Positions 25,116 through 34,518 of a stretch of DNA of 38,565 nt are shown one piece after another. The translations under genes were made by a program, and so were the position numbers. The notes beneath the pieces were generated by a model. It was not told the DNA's origin and made no database searches. It saw nothing but the letters and a program-made list of their open reading frames with translations. The stretch is from Thermosynechococcaceae cyanobacterium MS004 (GTDB lineage: Bacteria > Cyanobacteriota > Cyanobacteriia > Thermosynechococcales > Thermosynechococcaceae), in contig JAKRSB010000019.1 in assembly GCA_022402525.1 (NCBI GenBank), positions 1 through 38,565 on the forward strand. Direction: 5' to 3'. Position 1 is the first letter of the stretch, and each line of letters starts with the position of its first letter.

Positions 25116-25243
25116 CTCCAGAGGAATGACTTGAGACTGAAGCTGGTTGCCCCAAAAACAGCCTGCCCAAGCGACTCTCCGACAACCGCCGACGACTGCA
25201 AGTTTAGACTATCAACCCAGCCCCTACGATTGGAACAACCGCC

Positions 25244-26488
25244 GTGACCTTTACGCCGCTCTCCCCCACTGAACAACGCACTGCCCAAGTCCCTGACGCT
25301 CTGGGTCGATTTGGACAGTTTGGCGGGAAATACGTCCCAGAGACGCTGATGCCGGCGCTGAGTGAACTCGAAACGGCGTTTTATCAATACCGACAAGATC
25401 CAGATTTTCAGAATGAGCTAAATTTGCTGCTCAAAGACTATGTGGGTCGCCCTAGCCCTTTGTACTTTGCCGAACGCCTCACCCAGCATTATGCTCGACC
25501 CGATGGATCTGGGCCACAAATTTACCTGAAGCGTGAAGACCTTAACCATACGGGCGCACACAAAATTAATAACGCCCTAGCCCAAGCCCTGCTGGCAAAA
25601 CGTATGGGCAAACAGCGCATCATTGCCGAAACAGGTGCCGGACAGCATGGGGTCGCCACCGCAACGGTCTGCGCTCGGTTTGGTCTAGACTGCGTGATCT
25701 ATATGGGTGTGCAGGATATGGCGCGGCAGGCGCTGAATGTGTTCAGGATGCGGCTGATGGGGGCAGAGGTGCGCCCGGTTGAGTCTGGAACAGGCACCCT
25801 GAAAGACGCTACCTCAGAAGCGATTCGGGATTGGGTGACGAATGTAGAAACCACCCACTACATTTTGGGTTCCGTGGCGGGGCCGCACCCGTACCCCATG
25901 ATGGTGCGTGACTTTCACGCCATTATTGGCCAAGAAACCCGTCAGCAGTGTTTGGAAAAATGGGGCGGACTGCCCGATATTTTAATTGCCTGTGTGGGGG
26001 GTGGCTCCAATGCTATGGGGTTATTTCATGAGTTTGTGCAGGAGCCTTCGGTTCGCTTGATTGGTGTCGAGGCGGCTGGAGAAGGCGTCCAGACGGGGCG
26101 TCATGCGGCAACCCTCACCCACGGTCAGGTGGGGGTACTCCACGGGGCCATGAGCTATCTGCTTCAGGATGAAGATGGGCAGGTGCAGGAAGCCCATTCT
26201 ATTAGTGCAGGGCTGGACTACCCTGGGGTTGGGCCAGAGCATAGCTACCTCAAGGATTCGGGGCGGGCTGAATATTACAGCGTCACGGATGCGCAGGCGA
26301 TCGCAGCGCTGCAGCGTTTGTCCCAACTGGAGGGCATCATTCCGGCGCTAGAAACTAGCCACGCGATCGCCTATTTTGAAACCCTTTGTCCCCAGCTAAC
26401 GGGTAGCCCCTATATTGTTCTCAACTGTTCAGGGCGGGGTGATAAGGATGTCCAGACTGTGGCGAGCTATCTAGAGATGCACGATTAG
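25244..26488 (+). CDS. trpB: Tryptophan synthase beta chain
   Basis: TrpB joins indole and L-serine to tryptophan using PLP. At 414 residues it is full length. [20 protein letters not shown] opens the domain, the PLP Lys is 107 in [12 protein letters not shown], the [14 protein letters not shown] loop follows, and the phosphate-binding glycines are in [24 protein letters not shown] and the C-terminal NCSGRGDKD are also typical. The GTG at 25244 gives the usual N-terminal length. trpA is not adjacent, as is common in cyanobacteria. It is convergent with rsmI, and the two stop codons overlap. Confidence 0.97.
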   Translation: MTFTPLSPTEQRTAQVPDALGRFGQFGGKYVPETLMPALSELETAFYQYRQDPDFQNELNLLLKDYVGRPSPLYFAERLTQHYARPDGSGPQIYLKREDLNHTGAHKINNALAQALLAKRMGKQRIIAETGAGQHGVATATVCARFGLDCVIYMGVQDMARQALNVFRMRLMGAEVRPVESGTGTLKDATSEAIRDWVTNVETTHYILGSVAGPHPYPMMVRDFHAIIGQETRQQCLEKWGGLPDILIACVGGGSNAMGLFHEFVQEPSVRLIGVEAAGEGVQTGRHAATLTHGQVGVLHGAMSYLLQDEDGQVQEAHSISAGLDYPGVGPEHSYLKDSGRAEYYSVTDAQAIAALQRLSQLEGIIPALETSHAIAYFETLCPQLTGSPYIVLNCSGRGDKDVQTVASYLEMHD

Positions 26489-27381
26489 ATCTCTGTCCCT
26501 CGTCCAGCATCCAGATCGCCATCCTCTAAGGTTAGGGCAAGCTGATAAACCTCGCGTCTCGGAAGATTGAGCTGTTTAGCCAAATCTTTGCTGGCCTGCG
26601 ATCGCGAGATGCCTTGTGTCAGAAGCCCCTCAAGGAGCGATCGCAGCTCTGCTGGGGTTGGCGCGGCGATGGGCACGACGGGTGCCCCAGCCACCACGAG
26701 GGTAAATTCACCCCGTGGCTCTTCCGTGGTGAAGTGAATGACCGCTTCGTTTAAGGTTCCGCGCCAGAAGGTTTCGTAGCGCTTTGTCAGCTCCCGCGAC
26801 ACCACCATTGGGCGCTCTGGCGCAAGAGTGTCTCTCAAGTCCTGAAGGGTTTGACGGAGGCGGTGGGGGGCTTCGTACAAAATCATGGTGTAGGGCTGAG
26901 CCTGGAGCCGTGCAAGGTGTGCTTTGCGCGCGGCACCCTTGACTGGCAAAAAACCTTCAAAACAAAAGTTATCCGTCGGTAGGCCGGATGCACTCAAGGC
27001 CGTGATAGCCGCCGTTGGCCCCGGAATGGGCACGACTTGAATCCCTGCCGCCACACAGGCTTTGACCAGCTCGTAACCCGGATCGGAAATTCCCGGCATC
27101 CCTGCATCGGTGACGAGGGCGATCTGCTGACCGCTGTGTAGGCGCTCTAGCAACCCTGGCAGGCGCGATACAATATTGTGCTGATGGCAGCTAATTTGGG
27201 GGGTTTTGATTTCAAAGTGCTGGAGCAGCTTACCCGTGTGGCGCGTATCTTCAGCGGCGATCGCGTCTACGGTTTGCAAAATCCGAATCGCTCTGAAGGT
27301 GATGTCCTCCAGATTGCCGATGGGGGTGCCGACCACATAGAGAATTCCGACGGCAGCAGGGTTGATCACCATTTCTCTCAT
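26485..27381 (-). CDS. rsmI: 16S rRNA (cytidine1402-2'-O)-methyltransferase
   Basis: The 298-residue RsmI of the tetrapyrrole-methylase fold uses AdoMet to 2'-O-methylate C1402 in the ribosomal P site. Family motifs are [68 protein letters not shown] and [16 protein letters not shown]. The C-terminal helical region ([20 protein letters not shown]) is present. ATG codons at 27381 and 27372 could both serve as start. It follows rsmA on the same strand after 98 bases, placing two 16S rRNA modification genes together. Its 3' end overlaps that of trpB by three bases. Confidence 0.96.
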   Translation of the reverse strand: MREMVINPAAVGILYVVGTPIGNLEDITFRAIRILQTVDAIAAEDTRHTGKLLQHFEIKTPQISCHQHNIVSRLPGLLERLHSGQQIALVTDAGMPGISDPGYELVKACVAAGIQVVPIPGPTAAITALSASGLPTDNFCFEGFLPVKGAARKAHLARLQAQPYTMILYEAPHRLRQTLQDLRDTLAPERPMVVSRELTKRYETFWRGTLNEAVIHFTTEEPRGEFTLVVAGAPVVPIAAPTPAELRSLLEGLLTQGISRSQASKDLAKQLNLPRREVYQLALTLEDGDLDAGRGTEI

Positions 27382-27479
27382 AGGTCAGTTTTGAAAGATA
27401 TTGGCTGTTGATTTTAGATATTTAGATAAATGATTTTAGATAAAGATTAGCCTTTAGGCGCTGGATTTATCCTCTAGGC

Positions 27480-28301
27480 CTAGGCTTCTGGGGCTGTGGG
27501 GGCAGAGAGTAGACGGCTGAGGGCGACCCACTGAGGCACGCTGAGTTCTTCTGCACGGGCTTCGGGGGTTGCGTTGATTTGTTGGAGGATAGCGCTGAGG
27601 CGATCGCGATCGATGATGGGCTGAAGGTTGTTCCGCAGCATTTTGCGTCGGGTCTGAAACCCCATGCGCACGAGGCTTGAAAACCACTGGGGCTGCTCAA
27701 CGGGGTCTGGGTAGGGGCGAGGCCGCAGCCGAATGATGGCGGAGTCCACCTTGGGGGGCGGAAAAAAAGCCTTGGCCACCACGTCCGCAATCCAGTCACA
27801 GTCTGCGAGGTACTGGCAGTGAACCGAGAGCGCTCCAAAGGCTTTAGAGCCAGGTTTGGCCGTAATCCGCTGCGCTACTTCCTTTTGGAGCAGCAGCACA
27901 ATAGACTTGAAGGCGGGCTGGGTGGGTTTTGCCACAGTGCCCAGCACCCGATCCAGAATGGGGCCAGTGATGTTGTAGGGAATATTGGCTACCACTTTGT
28001 TGGGATAGATCTCTGGGCGAATTAACCCTTGAAGATCGAGGGACAGAATATCCCCCTCCAATAGCAGGAAGCGCTCATGATGGCCAAACTTTGCCACCAG
28101 CTTTGGGCAGAGGTCACGATCAATTTCAACCGCCACCACCGAGGCGGGGCTTTGCAGCAGCATCTGGGTCAAGGCACCCAGGCCGGGGCCAATCTCTAAA
28201 ATGCGGTCATCTTCTTCTAGGGCTGCTGCGCGAATAATCGACTGAAGCGCCTTCTCGCTGCGCAGCCAATGCTGACCAAACTGTTTCCGAGGATGGGGCA
28301 C
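27480..28301 (-). CDS. rsmA: 16S rRNA dimethyladenosine transferase
   Basis: The 273-residue RsmA/KsgA dimethylates A1518 and A1519 in the 3' terminal hairpin of 16S rRNA during late 30S assembly. QFGQHWL opens the fold, the AdoMet motif is ILEIGPGLGALT, the acidic ribose contact is VVAVEIDRDL, the catalytic motif is VANIPYNIT, and LLQKEVAQRITAKPGSK follows. The C-terminal helical domain (RMGFQTRRKMLRNNL) is complete. The frame starts with GTG at 28301, five bases after the map stop, so the two genes are co-transcribed. Confidence 0.96.
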   Translation of the reverse strand: MPHPRKQFGQHWLRSEKALQSIIRAAALEEDDRILEIGPGLGALTQMLLQSPASVVAVEIDRDLCPKLVAKFGHHERFLLLEGDILSLDLQGLIRPEIYPNKVVANIPYNITGPILDRVLGTVAKPTQPAFKSIVLLLQKEVAQRITAKPGSKAFGALSVHCQYLADCDWIADVVAKAFFPPPKVDSAIIRLRPRPYPDPVEQPQWFSSLVRMGFQTRRKMLRNNLQPIIDRDRLSAILQQINATPEARAEELSVPQWVALSRLLSAPTAPEA

Positions 28302-28306
28302 GGGCG

Positions 28307-29131
28307 CTAGAGTTTGGTGCGATCGGTCAAAATTTCGTAGCCCGTTTTGGTGACTAGAACCGTATGCTCAAACTGTGCCGATAGCGCATTGTCTAAGGTT
28401 ACAGCCGTCCAGCGATCGCGTAAAATTTTTGTGTGGCGCGTCCCCGCATTCAAGATAGGTTCAATGGCGAGGGTCATGCCTTCTCGAAGCCTGACGTTCC
28501 GCATCTGGTGGGTGCGCACATTAAAGACCGAAGGCTCTTCATGGAGGTTGCGCCCTACACCATGTCCGGTGAATTCTTCCACCACAACAAACCCGTTGCT
28601 TTCCACATGATCCTGCACGGCAGCAGCAAGATCCATCAGGCAGTTTCCTTCTTTGACCTGTTCGATGCCCTTATAGAGCGCTTCTTCCGCCACGCGAATC
28701 AGCTTAGCGGCTTCTGGGGTGACTTCCCCCACGGCGATCGTGATGCAGGAGTCGCCATGAAACCCTTGAAAAAACGCGCCCGTATCAACCTTCAGCACAT
28801 CTCCGGTACGAATCACTTTTTTTCGGCTGGGAATGCCGTGCACCACTTCGTGGTTGATGCTGGCACAGATAGAGGCAGGGAACCCGTGATAACCCTTAAA
28901 GCTAGGCGTTGCACCCATTTCGCGGATGCGCTTTTCGGCATAGGCATCCAGGTCTGCAGTGGTCATCCCTGGCTCCACGTACTCAGAAATCTCTTTGAGG
29001 ACCGTGGCCACAATACGAGCCGACTGGCGCATGATTTCAATCTCACGCTTGGACTTGATTTCAATGCCCTTGGGACTTTTGGCAATACTAGGCTGGGCGG
29101 GCTGAGCCAACAAGTTCGTGAGAATGTTCAT
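28307..29131 (-). CDS. map: Methionine aminopeptidase, type I
   Basis: The 274-residue MAP removes initiator Met from new proteins. The dinuclear metal ligands are recognisable: Asp in KVDTGAF, Asp in [10 protein letters not shown], His in [16 protein letters not shown], Glu in TLAIEPILN and Glu in [19 protein letters not shown] carries the substrate-binding His. A short N-terminal extension of about 25 residues precedes the [16 protein letters not shown] core. It starts with ATG and lies between the beta-CASP gene (180 bases upstream) and rsmA (five bases downstream). Confidence 0.96.
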   Translation of the reverse strand: MNILTNLLAQPAQPSIAKSPKGIEIKSKREIEIMRQSARIVATVLKEISEYVEPGMTTADLDAYAEKRIREMGATPSFKGYHGFPASICASINHEVVHGIPSRKKVIRTGDVLKVDTGAFFQGFHGDSCITIAVGEVTPEAAKLIRVAEEALYKGIEQVKEGNCLMDLAAAVQDHVESNGFVVVEEFTGHGVGRNLHEEPSVFNVRTHQMRNVRLREGMTLAIEPILNAGTRHTKILRDRWTAVTLDNALSAQFEHTVLVTKTGYEILTDRTKL

Positions 29132-29311
29132 TCGTCTATCGCTAATCCGAGAGGTTTAGAGTCGAGGTTTAGGGCTGAGCGCTACGGCCACAGTAGCTAG
29201 AGTCACAGTAGCTCAAGACTATCGCAACCGCTAGTACAGCAAACACTACTCCTAGAATAACCGTAAAATCTCATTCCTTGCAGCAGGCGATCGCGCTTAA
29301 CGGTCAGCCAA

Positions 29312-31315
29312 CTACCCCGCCTCTTGGGACTCAGACTTCGGCGATCGCAGTAGTGTATCCTTTCCGGTCAAGGCATCGGAGTCATCGTCAGATTCCGGCT
29401 CTATCCCTTCTGAATCAAACTCTTCTGCTTCAAACCCTTCTGAATCAAACTCTTCTGCTTCAAAGGCAGGACAGTACCCATCTGGAGCAACCTTAACCCC
29501 CTGGAGGCTGGAGGCTGGATTCCAGCAGCGCTGATTCCGATAGTGTAAACAGTTTGCACAGCCCTGAAAGTCTGGCGCTAGAGATTGCGGTGGAATAAAA
29601 AGTTCTCGCTGGGAGACGCTACGCAGCACCAGCATTTCACCTTGCCAACTGGCTTCTACCACGCCCGTATCGGCAAAGGCTCGCCAGCGCGGATCTTGCT
29701 GGAGCTGTTGGGGCAGCGTGACGGCAAGGTTGTGCTCTAGCTCATGCACTTCTCCACTGTACGAAAGATCGGCGATCGCCGGAACAATGGGCTGAATCAG
29801 CCCTTCCCCGATGGGCAGCTCTAGACGCTTGCCAATGCCAGGAGAATGGAGATGGTATCGGCTTGCGAGATCTTCCAGGCTCGTCAAGTCAGCCAGGTAG
29901 ACCGGACTCCCATGAATAAACACTACGTGCTGAGGCCGCAGGTTATGAATGAGCTGAGTGGTTCCAGGGCCGTCACAGTGCTCTGCAAGTAAGAAGGAGT
30001 CAAGCATGACCTTTTCTGGCTGGACAAAGGCTTCCCAATGCTGACGCAGGGTGGGGGTAGGGTTAAGGTCAGCAAGGTTAAGGTCAGCAGGATCGGGCGC
30101 CAGGGTTGATGGAGCCGTGAACGAGAGGTCTGGGGGAAGGAGCGCAGAACGCGATCGCGGACGATATTCGGGAAGCAGCACCAGCCAAGGGCGGGTGGTG
30201 GGGCTACAGTAGTCCTGGATATTTGCGGTTTCAGGGACGAGGGCAATACAGGGCCGCTCAGCAATCTTTTGGCGCTGCCGGATAGCGGTTTGGATAGAGT
30301 TTCGTGTCGCGGTTCGGACAGAGGGCGATCGCGCTCTTGAGCGATTGATTGCTAGCGGATGGGGATCTGGTGGATGGGGGTCTAGCCGCCGGACATGGGG
30401 ACGAATGCGCTCATCCCAAAACAGCGGCTGATGCTGGGCAAAATTTCGGATCGTGGGCGGCAGCGTGGACAGTAGATTCAGGTAAGCATCACAGCCTTGG
30501 GCAATGGGTTCCTCCACCCAAATATCAATATCTTTCCCCGTAAAGTAGTGATGACTCCGCAGCAGCATCAACAGCTCCTGAGCCAGCCCCAAAGTTGAGA
30601 CGGGCAGCATGACGGATAGCCCCTGACGAATGGCCTGCATCATTCGCTCAGCCAGCTGATTTTCTTGCTGTCTTCGGTGCGGATGGCGCGTTGTCCCAAA
30701 GCTGCCTTCCACAATCAACACATCTGGGTTGATGCCCCGCAGGTCTGCTAAGGGCAAGCCGTCTACCAGCCGAGAATTGGACAGCAGAAAGTCGCCCGTA
30801 TACAGAAGCGTATAGCTGCGCGGTTCTGAGGCCCCAGGTGCAGCCGTGGGGGTATAGGTCAGCAGCGACACTGCTGCCCCCGGCAAATGTCCCGCTGGGA
30901 AAAACTCTAGGGTCAGGCCGGGAAGCACCTCAACGGGCGATCGCCAAGGCACCGTATGGCAAAAGGCTGGCACCTCTTCTGCCTCTAGCCAGTTGAGGGG
31001 CAGGAGCTGCGCCGTCACTTCTGTCGCGTAGATGGGCAGTTTGGGGAAGGTCTGATGAAGCGAGAGTAGTCCACGGGCGTGGTCAGAATGGGCGTGGGAG
31101 CACAGCGCCACATCCACAGGATAGTCTGAGGGGCGTTTAGTCTTGGGCTGATTTGGCCGATCTGATGCTGCAGGATTGGTCGCCACAGAAATGAGCGATC
31201 GCAGATCTCTTAGGCCGCAGTCGCATAGGATGCGATAGGGGCCTATTTTGAGCAGCAGACAGACGCCCTCATCCCCATGTCCTGCCCCGATGGGAATGCA
31301 TTCTAGATCCACCAT
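29312..31315 (-). CDS. Metallo-beta-lactamase/beta-CASP protein, putative RNA-processing enzyme
   Basis: From the ATG at 31315 the protein has 667 residues; the open frame reaches a TTG at 31330, which is less likely. The metallo-beta-lactamase signature is CSHAHSDHARG, with later metal-ligand regions FFPAGHLPGAAV and LYTGDFLLSNSR. A beta-CASP-like insert ends in SFLLAEHCDGPGTTQLIHNL and PQHVVFIHGSP, corresponding to beta-CASP motifs B and C. Near 590-625 a Cys cluster CANCLHYRNQRC..GYC may bind metal. The C-terminus is very acidic, with a repeated EAEEFDSEG encoded by a 30-bp DNA duplication. Relatives (RNase J, CPSF-like) cut RNA, but the substrate is unknown. It lies upstream of map, rsmA and rsmI on the same strand. 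Confidence 0.82.
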   Translation of the reverse strand: MVDLECIPIGAGHGDEGVCLLLKIGPYRILCDCGLRDLRSLISVATNPAASDRPNQPKTKRPSDYPVDVALCSHAHSDHARGLLSLHQTFPKLPIYATEVTAQLLPLNWLEAEEVPAFCHTVPWRSPVEVLPGLTLEFFPAGHLPGAAVSLLTYTPTAAPGASEPRSYTLLYTGDFLLSNSRLVDGLPLADLRGINPDVLIVEGSFGTTRHPHRRQQENQLAERMMQAIRQGLSVMLPVSTLGLAQELLMLLRSHHYFTGKDIDIWVEEPIAQGCDAYLNLLSTLPPTIRNFAQHQPLFWDERIRPHVRRLDPHPPDPHPLAINRSRARSPSVRTATRNSIQTAIRQRQKIAERPCIALVPETANIQDYCSPTTRPWLVLLPEYRPRSRSALLPPDLSFTAPSTLAPDPADLNLADLNPTPTLRQHWEAFVQPEKVMLDSFLLAEHCDGPGTTQLIHNLRPQHVVFIHGSPVYLADLTSLEDLASRYHLHSPGIGKRLELPIGEGLIQPIVPAIADLSYSGEVHELEHNLAVTLPQQLQQDPRWRAFADTGVVEASWQGEMLVLRSVSQRELFIPPQSLAPDFQGCANCLHYRNQRCWNPASSLQGVKVAPDGYCPAFEAEEFDSEGFEAEEFDSEGIEPESDDDSDALTGKDTLLRSPKSESQEAG

Positions 31316-31415
31316 GACCCAGCTCTCCAACCCAGGTTTGTTCGGAAAAGGTTCTGTCTTATCTGTAACAAACCTTACCCGGATTTGCTCAGGATGCGGG
31401 GGAACCCTGATGATT

Positions 31416-31475
31416 TTTCACAAGTTTGCTTTTCATAAGGTTGCTTTTCACAAGGTTGCTTTTCACAAGCTTGTG
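31416..31475. repeat. 15-bp tandem repeat, three to four units
   Basis: TTGCTTTTCATAAGG, TTGCTTTTCACAAGG and TTGCTTTTCACAAGC follow one another, with a partial unit before and after. They lie between the DUF4340 stop and the beta-CASP gene. Confidence 0.9.
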
Positions 31476-31510
31476 TTGTTTCAACCTTGGAGGCAAGATC
31501 TCCCTTGCCG

Positions 31511-32233
31511 CTAAGGCGATGAGGCAGGTGGTGGAGCTGAAGGGGTATCTGCGGGACTGGGTGTGTTGATGGAGGGCGTATTAATGGGCGGCGAGGAACC
31601 TGGCAGAGTGTCACCTGACGAGGGCGTGTCTGACGGTGTGCCGGAAGGCGTTGCTTTGGGTTTGACCTGCCAGTCCGTGAGAGGACGATTGGTCGCATTA
31701 AGAAAGCTGGTGGGCAACAGTGCAATGGGAACCTCGCCGGCAGCCTCAGCTCCAGAGCTGGGCGGATCTACGATGGCGTAAATTAAGGCTTGGTCAAAGG
31801 TTTGGCCGCCTAGGCGAATTTGATGGGTTTGGTTATTTTTGAGCTGAAAGGTGACGGTGGTGACTGGGCTATCGAGGCCAAACTGCTGTAGCTCAGTGGC
31901 TTTGGCAGACAGCGATCGCTCACTTCGGCCAGTGGCTAACAAATTCAGCAAAAAGGCCACGGTAGCTTCATCGGCGGCAGCGGTCTTGGGTTTTGTAATC
32001 TGCCAGCCGCTGGCCTGACGGACTAGGGTGAGGGCTGTTTTTTGGGCATCAGGCTTGGCCTGCTCAATGGTGATCTGGGTAATGTCGGATTCTTGAATGT
32101 CTTGAAAGAGCGCGGTGCCTGTGGGGTTGTCTATTGCGCTCTCGGTATTGCGGTTTTTGTCCCAGAGGTAGAGTCCCCCCACGCTCAGTAGGGCGATCGC
32201 CAAGAGCAAAATAGTTTGGAGCTTGAGCTTCAT
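31511..32233 (-). CDS. DUF4340 membrane-anchored protein
   Basis: The protein has 240 residues from the ATG at 32233. The frame stays open to 32308, but the extra codons come from a tandem repeat and are probably untranslated. An N-terminal membrane segment (LQTILLLAIALLSVGGLYLW) is followed by the DUF4340 domain: ITQITIEQ, LVRQASGWQITKPKTAAADE, FLLNLLATGRSERSLSA, LQQFGLDSPVTTVTFQLK and HQIRLGGQTFDQALIYAIVD. The C-terminus after about 180 is a Pro/Ser/Thr-rich linker-like tail. The function is unknown. In other bacteria DUF4340 proteins accompany Gld-type ABC transporters, but none is adjacent here. Confidence 0.82.
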   Translation of the reverse strand: MKLKLQTILLLAIALLSVGGLYLWDKNRNTESAIDNPTGTALFQDIQESDITQITIEQAKPDAQKTALTLVRQASGWQITKPKTAAADEATVAFLLNLLATGRSERSLSAKATELQQFGLDSPVTTVTFQLKNNQTHQIRLGGQTFDQALIYAIVDPPSSGAEAAGEVPIALLPTSFLNATNRPLTDWQVKPKATPSGTPSDTPSSGDTLPGSSPPINTPSINTPSPADTPSAPPPASSP

Positions 32234-32236
32234 AGT

Positions 32237-32288
32237 TTCGTTTTGGAGTGTTGTTTTGGAGTTTCGTTTTGGAGTGTTGTTTTGGAGT
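32237..32288. repeat. 26-bp tandem repeat directly upstream of the DUF4340 start
   Basis: Two copies of a 26-bp unit, itself made of TTCGTTTTGGAGTG and TTGTTTTGGAGT, begin three bases before the ATG complement and push the ribosome-binding region into repeat DNA. A separate 15-bp pair, CCATCTTGATCTAAC twice, lies at 32337-32366 before anmK. Confidence 0.9.
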
Positions 32289-32416
32289 CCAATAAATTTT
32301 AGAGACAACCATCGAGGGATGAGAGTGTCTTAACCTCCATCTTGATCTAACCCATCTTGATCTAACATGAGGCATCTGCCCTTGGGCAGTGGTTCTTGCG
32401 CGAGGCACTGTGATTT

Positions 32417-33571
32417 ATGCACCGGGTGATTGGGTTAATGAGCGGCACGTCGGTGGACGGCATTGATGCGGCGCTGGTGGAAATTTCTGGCGCTGAGGAA
32501 GATTTAGTCGTCCACCTCATCACGGCTGAAACCTATCCTTATGACCCTAGTCTGCGCCAGCAAATTTTAGAAACCTGTGCCGGAGCACCCCGCTCCATGG
32601 AACAGCTCGCCCAGCTCGACGATGCGATCGCCTCAGCCTTTGCCCAGGCGGCGATCGCCATCCAGTCGGGACAGGTTCCCTCCGCCACCCTGATTGGCTC
32701 CCACGGCCAGACGGTATTTCATCGCGCACCCCAGGACGGCCATCTGGGCTATAGCCTTCAGCTGGGACGGGGCGACCTCATTGCCCAAACCACAGGCATC
32801 AAAACCGTCAGCAACTTCCGCGCTGCTGACATTGCCGCAGGGGGACATGGTGCGCCACTGGTGCCCAAAATTGACCTGTGTCTGCTGAGTCATCCTACCC
32901 TGCGGCGCTGTGTCCAAAACCTAGGCGGCATCGGCAACGTTGCGGTCTTGCCCCCCCGCAGCGCGATCGCCCTCGACCCAAGGGTACAGGGTTGGGATAC
33001 AGGCCCTGCCAATGTCCTGATTGACCTTGCCGTGCAGCAGTTTACCCAAGGCCAGCAAACCTATGACCCCAATGGTGAATGGGCAGCCCAAGGCCAGCCC
33101 TGCGAAGCACTGATTCAAGACTGGCTACAGCAGCCCTTTTTCCAAACGCCGCCGCCCAAGTCCACAGGACGAGAACTCTTTAGCCCCGCCTATCTTCAAG
33201 CCTGTCTTCAGGATGCGGCCCAATATAATCTTAGTCAGGCCGATATCCTTGCCACCTTGACGGACTTCACGGCGGCTTCTGTGGTCGAGAGCTACCGCAA
33301 TTTCCTAGAAGCAATGCCAGAACAGGTGCTGCTCTGCGGCGGGGGTAGCCAAAATGCCTATCTCCGCTCGCGGCTCCAGCTTCGCCTTGGAAACAATATC
33401 CCTGTCCTGACCACCGCTGAGGCGGGTGTGAATGCAGAAGCCAAAGAGGCGATCGCCTTTGCTGTCCTCGCCCACTGGCGAATTTTGGGCATTCCCGGCA
33501 ACTTACCCTCTGCCACAGGCGCACGGGCAGCCGTTTTGCTGGGCGACATTCATGCGCCTACGCTGCCCTAG
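32417..33571 (+). CDS. anmK: Anhydro-N-acetylmuramic acid kinase
   Basis: The 384-residue AnmK phosphorylates and opens 1,6-anhydro-MurNAc during peptidoglycan recycling. The ATP/phosphate motif is [18 protein letters not shown], followed by [13 protein letters not shown], the [20 protein letters not shown] block, [29 protein letters not shown] and [17 protein letters not shown]. Length and motif order are those of complete enzymes. Start is ATG. It is divergent from the DUF4340 gene across about 180 bases of repeat-rich DNA. Confidence 0.96.
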   Translation: MHRVIGLMSGTSVDGIDAALVEISGAEEDLVVHLITAETYPYDPSLRQQILETCAGAPRSMEQLAQLDDAIASAFAQAAIAIQSGQVPSATLIGSHGQTVFHRAPQDGHLGYSLQLGRGDLIAQTTGIKTVSNFRAADIAAGGHGAPLVPKIDLCLLSHPTLRRCVQNLGGIGNVAVLPPRSAIALDPRVQGWDTGPANVLIDLAVQQFTQGQQTYDPNGEWAAQGQPCEALIQDWLQQPFFQTPPPKSTGRELFSPAYLQACLQDAAQYNLSQADILATLTDFTAASVVESYRNFLEAMPEQVLLCGGGSQNAYLRSRLQLRLGNNIPVLTTAEAGVNAEAKEAIAFAVLAHWRILGIPGNLPSATGARAAVLLGDIHAPTLP

Positions 33572-33580
33572 TGCCGAAAA

Positions 33581-33625
33581 TGTACCTGTATTCCCTGTAC
33601 CTGTATTCCCTGTACCTATATTCCC
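33581..33625. repeat. 15-bp tandem repeat, three units
   Basis: TGTACCTGTATTCCC occurs twice exactly, followed by TGTACCTATATTCCC. Confidence 0.95.
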
Positions 33626-33754
33626 TACGGCTTCCGACTGTTTAGCTCTCCATTGCCCAGCCATTGTAGGTTTCAGGCTATAGGCTGCTCAGCGCTGGGC
33701 CTGATCTACACCCCTCACCAACAGGGCAGACTAGGAGCACTGAACCTGAACTCC

Positions 33755-33906
33755 CGTGAGTTCGATGATGCATTTGAATCCCCTCACCCCAAACCCCTCT
33801 CCCAAAGGCGAGGGGCTTAAGAAGCTTGATTGTTAATTGCCCTTCCTTTTCCCTAGGGAGAAGGTGATGGGAGGATGAGGGGCGGTTGTTTTTTGTCGAA
33901 CTCACG
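33755..33906 (+). mobile_element. MITE-like element, copy 2 (152 bp)
   Basis: The terminal inverted repeats CGTGAGTTCGA and TCGAACTCACG are perfect here. The interior is homologous to copy 1 at 21808-21953, including CCCCAAACCCCTCTCCC and the CCCTAGGGAG centre, with a few substitutions and a short insertion near GGTGATGGGAGG. The flanks CTGAACTCC and TTGAACTCG match in 7 of 9 positions, a possible decayed 9-bp target duplication. However, GAACTC also occurs within the terminal repeat, so chance similarity is possible. Confidence 0.8.
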
Positions 33907-33943
33907 TTGAACTCGACATCCCGTCATTCCTAGAGCCTGCTCC

Positions 33944-34465
33944 ATGACTTTTCCCCTTCCTTCAGTCCCCCGCCCCGCGACGGCCAAGCCCGCTCCCCAC
34001 AGTTTTTTAATGGAGCAAGGGCGCTGGAAACTAGAGGGGCACTGGCTTTTAAATCGCGAAGAGATCCTTGTGCCGATTCACGGCAGGCTGATTGTGGCCT
34101 GGAACGCTGAAACTTGGTTTAACCTCGTCGGGAAAATTTGTCTGCCTGCGTCATCTGAAACGCCTGTTCCATTTCAGGAGGCAACCTTGCAGTATCGTGG
34201 GCACTTTGACCCTGGACACCTTGGCGGGTCGGAACACTATTCCTTCATGCTCCAGCACAGCTACCTTGGCAAAGTCGAAGGGGAAGGACGGGTTTTGCCC
34301 AACTCCATCATGCAGCGGTTTTGGATCCTGGGCGATCGCGAAAATCGGACGGGGGTTGATCATTTCTGCCGCATTGACAGCGACCACTACCACTGGTCAA
34401 GCAGTCTACTCAATAGCCATACCCTCGTTAGCACTATGGAGGCTCAGCTAGAGCGCCAAAGGTAG
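33944..34465 (+). CDS. Conserved cyanobacterial protein of unknown function
   Basis: The 173-residue soluble protein resembles a beta-barrel or lipocalin-like small protein. Segments that look conserved are FLMEQGRWKLEGHWLLNREE, GRLIVAWNAETWFNLVGKIC, YSFMLQHSYLGKVEGEG, MQRFWILGDRENRTGVD and a final LVSTMEAQLERQR. I recall similar sequences in cyanobacterial genomes without a function. No signal peptide or metal motif is seen. It starts with ATG 37 bases after the MITE-like element, so the element may supply or disturb its promoter. It is convergent with flv1. Confidence 0.7.
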   Translation: MTFPLPSVPRPATAKPAPHSFLMEQGRWKLEGHWLLNREEILVPIHGRLIVAWNAETWFNLVGKICLPASSETPVPFQEATLQYRGHFDPGHLGGSEHYSFMLQHSYLGKVEGEGRVLPNSIMQRFWILGDRENRTGVDHFCRIDSDHYHWSSSLLNSHTLVSTMEAQLERQR

Positions 34466-34480
34466 GTACTGCAAGCTAGA

Positions 34481-34518
34481 TTGTGTGTTTGGGCTTGTGT
34501 GTTTGGGCTTGTGTATTT
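34481..34518. repeat. 14-bp tandem repeat at the flv1 3' end
   Basis: TTGTGTGTTTGGGC occurs twice and a third partial unit TTGTGTATTT reaches the flv1 stop codon. Confidence 0.9.

Larger units (their letters stand above)
33572..33943. other. Intergenic region with tandem repeat and MITE-like element
   Basis: These 372 bases have no gene. They contain a 15-bp triple repeat (33581-33625) just after anmK and the second MITE-like copy (33755-33906), which ends 37 bases before the next start codon. Confidence 0.75.

Noticed and set aside
28433-29200. 255-codon open frame on the plus strand
   Set aside because: It lies antisense to map, whose motifs are all intact; the frame is a by-product of codon bias.
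32234-32308. N-terminal extension of the DUF4340 protein
   Set aside because: The extra codons are tandem repeat DNA, and the hydrophobic anchor begins just after the ATG at 32233.
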